This document shows, piece by piece, positions 9,524 through 20,100 of a stretch of 64,000 bases of DNA (position 1 is the first letter of the stretch; the number at the start of each line of letters is the position of its first letter). The translations under genes and the position numbers were made by a program. Origin of the DNA: JAPPHA01 sp964291635 (GTDB taxonomy: Bacteria; Pseudomonadota; Alphaproteobacteria; Rhodobacterales; Rhodobacteraceae); NCBI GenBank assembly GCA_964291635.2, contig OZ219908.1, forward strand, positions 1-64,000, written 5' to 3'. A model generated the notes under the pieces. It had not been told where the DNA came from. It saw only the letters and a program-made list of their open reading frames with translations, and did no database searches.

Positions 9524-10713
9524 GTCGTCCTCAGGGTGATGGCCGGATCAATCCCGAGAACCGTTCGAATGGCCAGGAGGGAAGCAACCAGCACGATCAC
9601 CAGCGGAAGCACGACCGCAAGAACGGCCGCCAGGGCAGACAGGGCCACCACCCCTTTACCCGCCGGCATACGGTCCGAAAACATGACATCCGCACCAATT
9701 GCCGCCAGGCCGAACAGGATGAACGCGACGGCGACGCCCGCCATTCCGACGGCGACGGCCTGGACGAGCGGGACAACGGCGATTTCGCTTCGACGAAATC
9801 CGACAAGCATCAATGTCGCGAATACCCGTCGCTTGCGGTCGACTTCCGCCCAGAAGCTGAAGAGCAGCGCAGCGCCCAGCCCGACGACTGCCGTGCTTGC
9901 GATCAACAGGAATGCGAGGTCAAGGTTTCGCCCCAAGGCAAGCACGCCTTCGATTTCCTGTGCCCGCGAATGCGTGCGGACACCGAATCGGTCCTGCACC
10001 CTGTTTTCGAGGCGCAGCACATTCTCGAGCCCGTCAGCATACAGGCGAAGTCCCTCGAAACTGCTGACCCGCTCCTCGATCGGCTTTCCGTTCTCAAGCC
10101 CGAATTGCGGTATCGCGTAACCATCGAAATACGCCTCGAACAGGTCCATTTCCCGGTGCGTCATCAGGATCACGTTTCCCGAGGAACTGTCGGGTGCAAG
10201 TACAGCCACGACGGAAACGTTGATGATCAGGGGTGGGCGCAACTCCGTACGTCCGATGACCCTGACATCGGCCCCCGCCCCGATCGACAACTGTTCCGCA
10301 AGTCTCTGCGAAACAGCAATCCGGCGCTCCGAAACCTCCGATTCCTCCGGCAGCAACGGGTCGCCCGGACCGCTCGGAACGAGCGTCGCCTGGCCGATCC
10401 GGCCGCCATCCAGCGGCTGGATGAGCGCGTCGTCCGCGATCGCGCGCGTCTTGAGTGCGACAAATGCGGCTTCGGGCCAGCCGGTAATCTCCGCCTGGTC
10501 TGCTTCCGAGAATTCGTTGTCTCCCAGGGTGGTCACGTAAAGGAGATTGGGGTCGCTCAGGAGCTCGTCGTGGAGCGCGCGGTAGATCCCGGTCTTGACG
10601 CCGAACAAGACCAGCAACGGCACGAGTGTCCCGGCCAGCATCGCCACGTTGCAGAACAGGTGCACCCGCTCGTGCCACAACGAGGAGAGCGCGAGCCGTG
10701 CGGCCAGAATCAT
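9520..10713 (-). CDS. FtsX-like ABC transporter permease (LolCE/MacB type)
   Basis: The 397-residue protein has one N-terminal membrane segment (about 14-38), a large extracytoplasmic domain (about 40-265) and three C-terminal membrane helices (about 270-390). This is the layout of FtsX/LolC/MacB permeases, which transduce force across the inner membrane or extract lipoproteins rather than form a channel. The ATG overlaps the stop of the ATPase gene (ATGA), and the stop overlaps the start of the SUMF-like gene. Its substrate is unknown; pairing with the ATPase at 10710 is very likely. Confidence 0.88.
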   Translation of the reverse strand: MILAARLALSSLWHERVHLFCNVAMLAGTLVPLLVLFGVKTGIYRALHDELLSDPNLLYVTTLGDNEFSEADQAEITGWPEAAFVALKTRAIADDALIQPLDGGRIGQATLVPSGPGDPLLPEESEVSERRIAVSQRLAEQLSIGAGADVRVIGRTELRPPLIINVSVVAVLAPDSSSGNVILMTHREMDLFEAYFDGYAIPQFGLENGKPIEERVSSFEGLRLYADGLENVLRLENRVQDRFGVRTHSRAQEIEGVLALGRNLDLAFLLIASTAVVGLGAALLFSFWAEVDRKRRVFATLMLVGFRRSEIAVVPLVQAVAVGMAGVAVAFILFGLAAIGADVMFSDRMPAGKGVVALSALAAVLAVVLPLVIVLVASLLAIRTVLGIDPAITLRTT

Positions 10714-11441
10714 GCTGCCATCCGGGTAACCCGGCTGGTCGTCCTCTCAATGTCGCCGGCTGCCGGATCAAGCGCGACCGAAATCTGCGTGACCGGGAAT
10801 GTCCTGGTGAACCCGGCTTCATGGGTCGAGATGACGACACCGGCGCCATCCTCGCGTGACGCCTCGAACAGCAACTCGATCACGGTTTCGCTCAATTCCG
10901 GATCAAGCGCGGAGGTGGGTTCATCCGCGATCACAAATGCGGGCCGATGCGCAAGCGCGCGCGCAACCGCCGTTCGCTGGCGCTGCCCAACGGAGAGCTG
11001 GTCCGGTTTGTAGTCGCTTATGTCACCGAGTTCGAGCAAGTCGATCAGGTCGCTCACGCGGGCATTGTCCTTTCTGCCCGTGACCTCCTGGGACAGGGCA
11101 ACATTCTCGCGAACCGACAGAAACGGAAACAGTCCGCCCGTCTGGAGTACAAATCCGAATACCCTGGCCCGGCAGTCCGAGAGGGCCGCACGGGCGCCGT
11201 CCCACAACGTTGCGAGATCCTCGAGCGAGCCGTCGGGATGGGCAAGCCTGTACACGCCGCCCGGGTCAGGGCGAACCAGGAGGCCAAGCAACTCGAGAAA
11301 CAGGGTCTTCCCGGTGCCGCTCTTGCCCGTCACGGCGTAAGCCTCTCCGGCGGAGAGGTTCAACCCGTCATCCACCGAAATCCGGAATTCCCTCCCTGGT
11401 TCACGGAGCGTGGCTGAAACGTGTTCAAGTACAATCTGCAC
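10710..11441 (-). CDS. ABC transporter ATP-binding protein (LolD/MacB type)
   Basis: The GTG start at 11441 is chosen because it lies just after the VWA gene's stop and opens a normal ABC domain (VQIVLEHVSATL). The frame extends upstream into the VWA gene but that part has no ABC similarity. The 243-residue protein has Walker A GKSGTGKT, signature LSVGQRQR (a variant of LSGGQ), Walker B AFVIADEPTSALD and a switch histidine in ISTHE. It is the ATPase of the FtsX-like permease encoded next (4-nt overlap). No extra domain is fused. Confidence 0.9.
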   Translation of the reverse strand: MQIVLEHVSATLREPGREFRISVDDGLNLSAGEAYAVTGKSGTGKTLFLELLGLLVRPDPGGVYRLAHPDGSLEDLATLWDGARAALSDCRARVFGFVLQTGGLFPFLSVRENVALSQEVTGRKDNARVSDLIDLLELGDISDYKPDQLSVGQRQRTAVARALAHRPAFVIADEPTSALDPELSETVIELLFEASREDGAGVVISTHEAGFTRTFPVTQISVALDPAAGDIERTTSRVTRMAA

Positions 11442-11445
11442 AGTC

Positions 11446-13368
11446 TCAGGGAAGGCTGTTGAGCGGAATTGCGAATACGTGCTCGCCGTCGGGCGCCCCG
11501 GCGTAAAGCGCTGTCCAGTTTTCCGGGTTGTCGTGAAAACGCCGATACAACGCGGTCTTCTGCCGCAGGTCGTCGATGATTTCCCGCCTGAGCGTTCCCA
11601 TCTCGATCCAGCGTTCATCGGTGATATTCATGATGCGACTCTGGTAGGGCAAGTTCTCGAGAAACTCGCCCACGGCCCCGCCAAGGGTCTCGAAGTCGGA
11701 ATTAACGACAAGGTCCGGGTTCACCGCCAGCCGCGAGACGGCGTCGCGTACCTGCCTCAACAGCTGGTTCTGCGAATTGCTGAACTCCGCGGATTCCGCG
11801 AGTCGCACGATCCTTTCGAGTATGTTCGTGATCGTCGAAAGCTCGTTCTTGGTAATCAGGAGCCGGGGCGTCAACGCCTCGACCTCGGGCTTCTCGGCGG
11901 CCCTGTCCGTGACCCAGGTCGACAGGACGTCAGGGGCTTCCGTTCCCCGCCATCCGCCGAGGAACCTGAGCCGCATGGCGTGACCGAGGCTCAGGAGAGC
12001 GGGATCGATGTCCTCCGATACCGGTTCCTGGTCCATGGCGATTCGCACATGATCGAGCAGCGCACTGACGGTCTCGCGAACCTTTCGTTCGAATGACGCC
12101 TCCGATCCTCCCTCCACCGGGAAGAAATATGTCCCCTGGTCGAACCGCGAGAGCGTCCGGTACTGCTCTTCAGCATACCGATGATTTGCCTCTCCTTCAG
12201 GTGTCTGCAAGTGAAGCGTCAGAATCGCGATTCCCTCGTTCTCGGCAAGCGTTTGGATCTCGTGCGCACTGATGTTCGTCCTCGCATTGGGATCGACCGG
12301 CGATTTCGGGCCGGCGTCAGTGATCAGAATGATGTAACGGCCGGCGAACGGCTTGCCATCCTGATCCCAGTCGGACTTGATGATGGCATCCTCGACGCCG
12401 GCGAGGCTGTCTTCATTGAATCCGCGCGTGCTCACCGGGGAGACGCCCGTTTCCGCGAGCGCCTGGACGATGACGTCAGTGCCGGAGTCGCGCTGTAACG
12501 CGGCGATTTCCCTGGTACGATATTCGATACCGGCCTTGACCTCGGGATTGTCCCTGAAGCCGATCGCCCCGAAATGGATCTTTTCTCCGATTTCGGAGTC
12601 AGCCACGCCGGACATGATATCCTCGATCGCCCGGCGCGTAGACCTGATGTAGGGTTCCATCGACTGCGTGGTGTCAATCACGAACACGACCCCGGCATCG
12701 AATTCGACGGGCTCTCTTGCCGACTGAGGACTCTGTTCCAGAGGAAGAGAGGCAATACGCATCATGAGGATCGGAGTGTAGTCGACGGGGTGAAACTCTT
12801 CGGCGAACTCCAGGATCGGCATGAGATAGAACCGCTCGCGAATATCGACGAACTCGCTCGGCTCGACCGAGTGTACGCCGAACTCCGGATCGAGTCGGTT
12901 GTTGTCGGAATCCTCGACAAGCTTTTCCTGCATGGCGCGGATTCCCTCGTGATTGAGCAGCCATTCGAGGTTGTTGAGGGTATCAAACAGGACCTGGCGG
13001 TTACGGTTGGTGGGATTGGTAAATGACGTGACGATGTTCTGCTTCCACTCGATGGATTGGGAGGCTTCGATCCAGGCCTCGGGAGGTCGCGTCGGCGAAT
13101 GCCCCACGCGAATCCATTCGTCCCGCCGCTCAAACACATACAATGGCTGGAACGGCTCGAAGTGGCCGTCCGGATTCACGCCCGGTTCGGCGTACTTGTG
13201 CGTACCCGGACGCGTCAGCACCCTCTGGTAGAGCGTGTTCGTGCCTTCCCTGAGCAAGGGGCGTTCCGCGGCGACGGCAGGGGCCGTGGCAGATCCGGCA
13301 AGGGCGGCGGCCATGACGAAGACCGCGGTCGTGACCGACACGATCCGGCGCGGTAGATCTCGTACCAC
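11446..13368 (-). CDS. Secreted SH3-like + von Willebrand factor A protein
   Basis: The start is the GTG at 13368, seven bases after an AGGAGG; it gives a normal signal peptide (about 1-33, ending APAVAA), while the longer open frame is arginine-rich and unlikely. The 640-residue product has an SH3-like region (about 40-115, EWIRVG, AWIEASQS), then a VWA domain whose metal site reads DTTQSM (Asp232), a Thr variant of DxSxS, with ILITDAGPKSP further on. The C-terminal third (about 430-640) is helical and unrecognised. VWA domains bind protein partners through a metal ion. It lies 11 nt after the Sel1-like gene and 4 nt before the ABC ATPase, so it probably works with them in the periplasm. Confidence 0.88.
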   Translation of the reverse strand: MVRDLPRRIVSVTTAVFVMAAALAGSATAPAVAAERPLLREGTNTLYQRVLTRPGTHKYAEPGVNPDGHFEPFQPLYVFERRDEWIRVGHSPTRPPEAWIEASQSIEWKQNIVTSFTNPTNRNRQVLFDTLNNLEWLLNHEGIRAMQEKLVEDSDNNRLDPEFGVHSVEPSEFVDIRERFYLMPILEFAEEFHPVDYTPILMMRIASLPLEQSPQSAREPVEFDAGVVFVIDTTQSMEPYIRSTRRAIEDIMSGVADSEIGEKIHFGAIGFRDNPEVKAGIEYRTREIAALQRDSGTDVIVQALAETGVSPVSTRGFNEDSLAGVEDAIIKSDWDQDGKPFAGRYIILITDAGPKSPVDPNARTNISAHEIQTLAENEGIAILTLHLQTPEGEANHRYAEEQYRTLSRFDQGTYFFPVEGGSEASFERKVRETVSALLDHVRIAMDQEPVSEDIDPALLSLGHAMRLRFLGGWRGTEAPDVLSTWVTDRAAEKPEVEALTPRLLITKNELSTITNILERIVRLAESAEFSNSQNQLLRQVRDAVSRLAVNPDLVVNSDFETLGGAVGEFLENLPYQSRIMNITDERWIEMGTLRREIIDDLRQKTALYRRFHDNPENWTALYAGAPDGEHVFAIPLNSLP

Positions 13369-13379
13369 TTTGCTTCCTC

Positions 13380-14363
13380 CTATGGGCAGTGTGTTTCGTG
13401 GGCCATTGCATGAAGCTCGTCGTCGAGCGAGAGACCTGCACAGGTTCGTCTCAGGGCCTCGTCGGCCTCGGCGTGACCCGCCGCCAATGCCCTCGCGTAG
13501 TATTCCGCCGCGATTGCCGGATTCGGGCTGAAGCTGTAGGGGAGATCGGCGGTCGCGGCGGCGTCGTACATCTGGCCGTACATGAACAGCGCGGGACCGA
13601 AGCCAGTCGCAACCAGCCGGTCGAGGACCCGGTACGCCATCGCCTCGCTGACGTCTTTGTCGCATTCGACGAACGCGGAAAACTGCGCTTCGCTCGGTTC
13701 GTTCAAACGTCCGGTGAATCCCGCATCGGAGCAATCCATCGACTGGACCGGTTGCTGGCGCTCCCCGGTCTCGTCTTTGCTTTTCACCAGAAAATATCCG
13801 CCAACTGCGACCGCCGCCAGGAACAGCAGGACCAGAATCCAGAGGACCGGCGAGAATTTCCGACGGGCAGGCGGTTCGTCCGGCCCTGGTTCCACGTCAA
13901 CCGGTTTTTCTTCGGAGACATCGATGGCCTCGGGCTCGGGCGGCGGCGGAGGGGCAGGAAACCCGTACCCGCGCCTGTCATCTGTCAACTCCGGCTCCGG
14001 CGCGTGATCACCGGTCGCAATCGTGCCCAGTCCGGCCGCGGACGGCGAGCAATGAATGCTGTCCGGCCAGATCGCCAATCCACTCTCCGACCCGAGGTGG
14101 AATTCGAGGTAGGAGTCTTCCGGCACCCGGTCCACGACATCAGGCCCTAGTCCGATCTGGGACCATCCGTTTCCCGCGTTACCGACTTCGTACAGGCCAA
14201 GCGACGTGCTTTCATTCTGCCAACCGCCGCGAGAAAGCCAGATGTCCTTTCGGATATCACGGATCGCGAGTTCGACTTCGGGCTGCGGGGATGCAGCCAT
14301 GAACCTGAGAACGGCGAATCCACCGTTGGGATGCCGCGGATCAGGAACGATATTGATTTCCAT
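13380..14363 (-). CDS. Membrane protein: cytosolic domain, Pro-rich linker, one helix, periplasmic Sel1/TPR-like domain
   Basis: ATG-AGC-ATG codons lie at 14369 and 14363. The GGGTGAG ribosome site fits the second better, giving 327 residues. Residues 1-120 form an unrecognised cytosolic domain (starts MEINIVPDPRHPNGGF). A Pro/Glu linker (about 130-180), one membrane helix (about 185-207, VLWILVLLFLAAVAVGGYFLV) and a periplasmic region with a Sel1-like motif (ALFMYGQMYDAA, AAEYYARALAAGHAEA) follow. The layout mirrors the plus-strand srf proteins, but the N-terminal domain is different. The gene follows srfC almost without gap and precedes the VWA gene by 11 nt. Confidence 0.8.
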   Translation of the reverse strand: MEINIVPDPRHPNGGFAVLRFMAASPQPEVELAIRDIRKDIWLSRGGWQNESTSLGLYEVGNAGNGWSQIGLGPDVVDRVPEDSYLEFHLGSESGLAIWPDSIHCSPSAAGLGTIATGDHAPEPELTDDRRGYGFPAPPPPPEPEAIDVSEEKPVDVEPGPDEPPARRKFSPVLWILVLLFLAAVAVGGYFLVKSKDETGERQQPVQSMDCSDAGFTGRLNEPSEAQFSAFVECDKDVSEAMAYRVLDRLVATGFGPALFMYGQMYDAAATADLPYSFSPNPAIAAEYYARALAAGHAEADEALRRTCAGLSLDDELHAMAHETHCP

Positions 14364-14370
14364 GCTCATC

Positions 14371-17106
14371 TCACCCTGACTTCCGCTCGCGAAGCCCGGC
14401 AAGGATCTTGCCAAGGCGAAGGTTCTGTTCCAGGTTCAAGGTGCCATCGTCCCCATGCAGGGCATTCTGCCTGAACATCTCGTCGAGGGCGAACACCCAG
14501 TCGTCGCCGAAGTCCTCGGCATGGTTTACCGGAGTCGCCGGAAGGTCGGCCGCGGAAAACCGGATCTGCTTCTGCAAAAACACAGGCCTGGATTCGCCAT
14601 CGCCGGCCTCGACCGTCGGGCGATCCTTCGGGTCAATTTGGTGTTGCCCGAGCGCCTCGACAAAACGGTTGATTTCCTCCGCACAAACGAGCCCGGCCGG
14701 AATCGACTGCGCCCGCGGCGACAGCGAGTAATTGACCGGTTCAAGCGACTCCGTCATCTTCCTCTTCAGGCCGGTCCGGCGTGCCGCATGGATGATTTCG
14801 CTGACGATGATATTCGCATCGCCGCGCGAAATCCCGAGACGTTCCATGGATTTCGGATCATCGCTGACGCGGCGCATGGATTCGATCCAGCATCGGACCG
14901 CCGTCGCAGCCTGGAATTCCTCTCGCGTAACCACCTGTATCTCCGCTTCCTGCGCGTCGCCCTGTTCCGCCGGGTTCGCGAAGGACATTCCCGGCTGCCT
15001 CACTTCCGCACTCCTGCCCGGTCTCGGACGAGGCCGCGGCCTTCTTCGCGACATCGGTTGCGCATCCGAGGCGCGCGCGCCTTCGGCCTGCCTGTCGGGC
15101 CTGATCCGATTGCCCTCCGAAGGTTTCGATCCAATGCGAATATTGTCGGGCACACGGGAGATCCTGTCAGCGACAGCATCCGCGCCAACCATCAGGGCGC
15201 CGAGGAGCGGTCCGAACTTACCCCTGTCGAGCACGTTGTGGATCGCGTCCACGACCCGGTCGGCCAGGACCATCTTTTCATCAAGTCTCTTTTTCTGATC
15301 CTCGGACACGAAATAGGGTTGCAGACGTTCTTCCAGGTCGCGCACGACGATCGAGAGTTGCGCGGCAACCTGTCTTTCCTTGGTGCCCGGAACGCAGACA
15401 TCTGCCAGCCGCGAAAGGAGAAAGGACACACCGCCATCGTTCAGCGCGAGCGCCGCCTCCCACGCGGCGGCCGGATCCGAAAAATGCCTGAGCACCAGGG
15501 GCGCAGAATTGTGTCCCCGGCCAAGATCTTCGATCCGGGCCTGTTTTTCCGGCAGGAGTTCGACCTCTCGCCACGGCTCTCGGCTCTGGTCGTAACGAAT
15601 GATGGCCTCGGCATAAAAGATCGGGTTCCTGAGCCAGAAACAGTTCCGAAACGGAGTATCGGGCACCCATTTCAGGGGCCAGCTGTCCTCCATCTGACCG
15701 AATTTTTCGAACGACGCCGAAATCCGTCGCTGGAATCGTTCAACCGGATTGATGTCCGATCCTCCGACATCGATCAAGTGCTTGTCGAACTTGGTCATCA
15801 CGAAAAACAGGATGCATTCCGCTAACTTGCGTTCTTCGGGGGTTGCGCCATGGGTGAGGGAAATCCAGTTTTCGACCAGGCCCGGAAGGTCGATGGCTTC
15901 CATGTTGCTGTCGGGAATGCACAGGAGCATCGAGGTGATCTCCTGGTCGGTGACGTAACGGTCGAACAGGTAAGCAACCTTCCCGCGCAGGAACAGTTGC
16001 GGCACGGTTTTTTCCGATTCCCTCAAGGTCTGTGCGAGCGGCGCCTTGAACCGGTTTCGCGCACCCGGAAAATCGAGAAGATCGGTGTGGTCGAAAAGGT
16101 CCGACGGCTTGTCCCGCATCGGCAGGACGAGTTCGGCCGCGAGCGCGCATACCAGGGGACGGGGCAAGGAAACCCGGCCGCCGGACTCCAGCGCCAGCGG
16201 TAAAGGCTTCCGATCGTCCTGAACGCAAAGCCCCTGCAGCGTCTTGACGTCGATGATCGACTCTTCCCGGGGGAACAGTGCCGAGCGTGGCGCAAACACG
16301 AACTCCCCGACTCCGCACCGTCTGCGTGCTTCCGAGAGCGTTACGTAGAGATCAGTGAGAGCATCGTGCCGCGCCCAGAGAATGGACAGGCATTCGGCGC
16401 GGTCGCCCTGGGCTAGTCTCGGTACGATCTCGGCAGCCCCTTCCCAGAATGATGCGACGGCCTGGGTGTAAGCGGCATCCGAGAAATTCGATTCGATGTA
16501 ATCCCTGATCTCCCAAACGTCGTCTTCGCTGATCCCTCCGGTCTCGGTGCCGGCCGTCTTGCCCCGGAAGGCCTTGAGCAACGCCTCGAACTCCGCAGCT
16601 TCGGGCAGGCGGTCCTTGCGGTCACCGTCCATGAAGAAGCTGTTGAGGATGATCCGGACGATGTCGGCTTCACCGAGAAGCCGCAGCGGGATCGGGAAGC
16701 CCTCGGGCGTCCCGACCCTCGACATCGTGAAGCGGGTAACGAGCCCGGTGGATTCTCCCTCGCCTTCGGGGTTGATCTGGCTGATGTAGTCGAGTTGGCC
16801 GTCCTCCCCGGCATAATCGGCAACGAGCTGTCCGCATTCGGGACGGGCGAGAGCCGAGACGAGATACGACTTCCCGGCCTGGCTCGGCCCGAAGACGCTG
16901 ACGCACATCTTGGACCCGGCGGCCGTGGCGAGTCGCCGCGCCCTTCGTTGATTCTGGCGAAAGGCTCGCGTCAGCGAGGTCCGCTCTTCGCCGACCAGCG
17001 AAGCATTCGCTTCATCGGCCGTCCATGCCAGTGCATCGCCGATCAGGCGGACAACGTCATTGGCCCGTTGTTCCAGGGCGTTTGGTTCTCGGGTCGTCAC
17101 AGTCAC
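14371..17106 (-). CDS. srfC: SrfC-like putative virulence factor, P-loop NTPase
   Basis: The 911-residue cytosolic protein starts at GTG, 7 nt after srfB. A P-loop GPSQAGKS (residues 73-80) follows a basic helical N-terminus, and DLLDFPGAR is a probable Walker B/G3-like segment; together they suggest a GTPase or dynamin-like NTPase. Middle motifs such as FFVMTKFDKHLID resemble a G4-type TKxD element. A low-complexity Arg/Pro stretch (RRRPRPRPRPGRS) lies near residue 690. Length and order next to srfB match the SrfC family, annotated as a virulence factor in enterobacteria; its molecular function there is unsettled. I infer an NTP-driven assembly or signalling role with SrfB. Confidence 0.85.
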   Translation of the reverse strand: MTVTTREPNALEQRANDVVRLIGDALAWTADEANASLVGEERTSLTRAFRQNQRRARRLATAAGSKMCVSVFGPSQAGKSYLVSALARPECGQLVADYAGEDGQLDYISQINPEGEGESTGLVTRFTMSRVGTPEGFPIPLRLLGEADIVRIILNSFFMDGDRKDRLPEAAEFEALLKAFRGKTAGTETGGISEDDVWEIRDYIESNFSDAAYTQAVASFWEGAAEIVPRLAQGDRAECLSILWARHDALTDLYVTLSEARRRCGVGEFVFAPRSALFPREESIIDVKTLQGLCVQDDRKPLPLALESGGRVSLPRPLVCALAAELVLPMRDKPSDLFDHTDLLDFPGARNRFKAPLAQTLRESEKTVPQLFLRGKVAYLFDRYVTDQEITSMLLCIPDSNMEAIDLPGLVENWISLTHGATPEERKLAECILFFVMTKFDKHLIDVGGSDINPVERFQRRISASFEKFGQMEDSWPLKWVPDTPFRNCFWLRNPIFYAEAIIRYDQSREPWREVELLPEKQARIEDLGRGHNSAPLVLRHFSDPAAAWEAALALNDGGVSFLLSRLADVCVPGTKERQVAAQLSIVVRDLEERLQPYFVSEDQKKRLDEKMVLADRVVDAIHNVLDRGKFGPLLGALMVGADAVADRISRVPDNIRIGSKPSEGNRIRPDRQAEGARASDAQPMSRRRPRPRPRPGRSAEVRQPGMSFANPAEQGDAQEAEIQVVTREEFQAATAVRCWIESMRRVSDDPKSMERLGISRGDANIIVSEIIHAARRTGLKRKMTESLEPVNYSLSPRAQSIPAGLVCAEEINRFVEALGQHQIDPKDRPTVEAGDGESRPVFLQKQIRFSAADLPATPVNHAEDFGDDWVFALDEMFRQNALHGDDGTLNLEQNLRLGKILAGLRERKSG

Positions 17107-17113
17107 CTTACCA

Positions 17114-20100
17114 TCAATTCAACACAAACACGCCCGAATCGAGCCAGTAGTCGTTTTCGAATCCGAGCGTGTGCAGACTCAGCCGGACGTCCGTGGTTTT
17201 CATCGGGGTGTTGTCCGCCGCTTCCACGAAGGTGATCTCGAATGCCTCATGGGCCGCTTCGCGGCGAAGCACGTCCTCGGCATCGGTTCCCTCGTCATCG
17301 TCGACCTCCGTTCGCTCGAGCGTGATGGAAACGGGCGGCGCCTGGTTTTCCGCCGCGGCGTTGGCAAACTTGAGGTGGTAGAGAGGAGTCGTGATCCAGC
17401 GCTCCAGCGGCAACTGCCGCGATCCGATATGGATTGGCGAGTAGAGCTTGACGACCGCGTCTTGATCGGAGCGATTCGACGAGTCGAGATCGACATCGCG
17501 GAAGATGACACGCGAGTCGAGGATCTTCCCGTTCCGCTCCATCTCGCCGATGTAGCGGGCAGTTGATCGCATTCTCAGGTCGTCCGTCATGATCCTGAAG
17601 TTTGCAATGCTGCTCTTTGCGAGCATCGTCAGCATTCCACCGACCGCGACCGTGCTCTTCGGATCGCCGATCCTGTCTGTTGCAGGATCGCGATAAGGAT
17701 ACCAACTGCCCGCCCGGTAGGCGTGCATTGCGATCAGCCGGTCGGGAGAGATCGCCAGTTTTTCCTCGACGAGCGACCTGAGTTCCGGAAGACGTGACGG
17801 GCGACCGGTCAGCAACACGATATCGCAATCCAGATGTGCGATCACTTCCGTCAGATTGCCGACGGCTTCGCCAAAGACGTTCCTGACAACCCGGTCGATG
17901 GCCGCCTGGCTGACTTTCAGGGTGAGATCGGCAAGGCGCCAGTTCGGGGCGCCGATCCTCTGCATCGGTTGTTCGAGATAGTCCAGCAACTGTTGCGCCA
18001 GGTTCAGCGCCTGCGCCTCCTCCGGTACCGCCGGCGAGTCGAATTCCGGTGCCGCGGTCCCGAAGACATCGGACAACGCCAGGTTGCCGGCCTCGCGATC
18101 GTCGGATTGTTCCGACCTTTCGAGGATGGCCGTTGCAAGCGGTGCGAGAACGCGAATTCCGAACTGCCGCCGACGCTGAATCATTTGCTGGTCGATTCCG
18201 CCGACATCCGCTCCGAAAAGCTCTTTCAGCCGCTCCCTGACGCTTGACCCGCCCGCATCCTCGACGGATCGCTGGATCTGAGGAATGATGATGTCTTCGA
18301 CGACCGCCTTGACCAGGTCGTCCCCGGCGATCCTGAATCCTTCCCGAAAGACCTGGACCGGATGCAGGACCCTCCCGTCCTCGCCGTAATAGGTCGTGAT
18401 CATGAGGTCGGTCGTTCCGCCCCCGATATCGACGCAGGCAATCCGGATCGAGGGCTCGGACGGACCTCCCTCCGTTCTCGGCCGCTCTCGTCCCCTGAGC
18501 CCGAGGTAGCTGTCAATCTGTCCTTCGAACCTGTGCACGATTTCGGAGTAGAGAAACACGAGATGCGTACAGCTCGCCTCGTCCCACTCGACGACGAGAT
18601 CGGGCTTTCCGGTGGTGCGGGATGCCGTCTCGGATTGCCCGGCCATCGACCAGAGAAGCTGGATCGCGCCATTTGCCCTGGAGCGGATAATGGCCTGTTC
18701 CTGAACCAGGGTCGCGGTTGGCAGGGTGAGGATCACGCGCCTGAGGCGCCTGGGCAGATCGGACTGCGCCCGCCCGGCCCGGGATGCCGGATCGTTGATC
18801 TGGACAAGGGCGTGCGCAATGAGTTCGCCAAACATGAACCCGAACAGCGAGGATCGCGAAAACCGCGGCCTGATTGCCGGCAGGTTCCGGGATTTCCCCC
18901 GCGTTCGCAGTTTTGCCTTCACGTCGGCTTCCAACTGGGCGATCACGTCGCCGGCTTCGTTCAATCGAACCATCGCGGCCCTGGCGATCCCCGGGAGCTC
19001 GTTCCGGATCTCGTGATTATGGAAACGCCAGTTCTGTTCTGCTTCGGAATCGTCCCAGAGGTAGCGCTTGGGTGACGAAAGCCCCGACGTGGTCTCCGTA
19101 CCCTCCTCGTCCCCGATCAGGCGCATCGCTTCAGGCCCGATCCTGACGAGGCTAGGCCAGAAGAACGACTTGTTGCGTCCCGAGGCACGTGAGAACCGGT
19201 CGGGCCCGAATTCGGTCTGGCAAAACTCGACACGGCTTTCGAACAGGCCGGAGTATTGCAGTTCGGGCCGCGCGAGGTCCCTCAACTCGAGGGGGAAGGA
19301 TTTCGAAAGGTCGATCCCGTGCTGATCCGGAAAACTCTCGATCAGGATCCCGCAGGTCCGGCAGTTACCGACATCGAGAACAAAATCCACATCGACGGGG
19401 TTGGGTGCGTCGTCCCTGGACACCGTATCTGCCAGACGGATCTTCGGGATCCGGGCGACCTTCTGGATGTTCCCGATACAGGCCAGGTACCGCGCCCAAT
19501 GTTCAAGGAAATGCGGAAGGCTGCTCTTGTCGAATGGCCGTCCCGGCCTTTGGGCTTGCTTGAAACGCAGGAAGCAGTCTTCGATCCAGTCGGACACCCA
19601 CTTCTGCAGATCCTGCCGGGGCTGACCTGTTTCGGGAGTTTCGAGCCGCCGCAGGAACCACCCCATGTCGGCGGGTTCGCTGACAAAGCGGAATTCGCGC
19701 CTGGCGGCCGAGTCCTGGTGAGAAGGCGCGAGATAGCGCCCTGGGGTGGCGGCCTCGTCCTGGACCAGGGTCGTATCAAGCGCGAGCTGGACATGATGGG
19801 TGTGTCCCGCGAAGGATTCGGGCAATTCGACAATCCGCATCCTTGCCCAGGTCGACGGGCCCGGATCGTAGCGCTCCTTGCCGGTCACGCTGCCCACGTT
19901 TTTCAGGCGAAGGACAGGCACCGGGATCCACTTGCCCAGAAACGGCTCGATCGCGGCAAGCGGGCGAACGGCATAGTCATCGTCGTCGTCGCGCTGTTCT
20001 GCCTCGATCCTTTCGTCGCGTTCCTGGTTGCCCGAATACGGGATCAGCGTCCTTTCCTCCAGGTTCCCTTCGACTTTTCCTGCCCTCTCGACGAAGCGCG

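Noticed and set aside
8426..10120. 564-codon plus-strand frame
   Set aside because: It is antisense to the SUMF-like and permease genes, which have strong family motifs and 4-nt overlaps.
13369..13734. N-terminal extension of the VWA protein
   Set aside because: Arg-rich, overlaps the preceding gene and lacks a signal peptide; the GTG at 13368 with AGGAGG is far better.
14455..15825. 456-codon plus-strand frame
   Set aside because: Antisense to srfC; composition is unlike a real protein.
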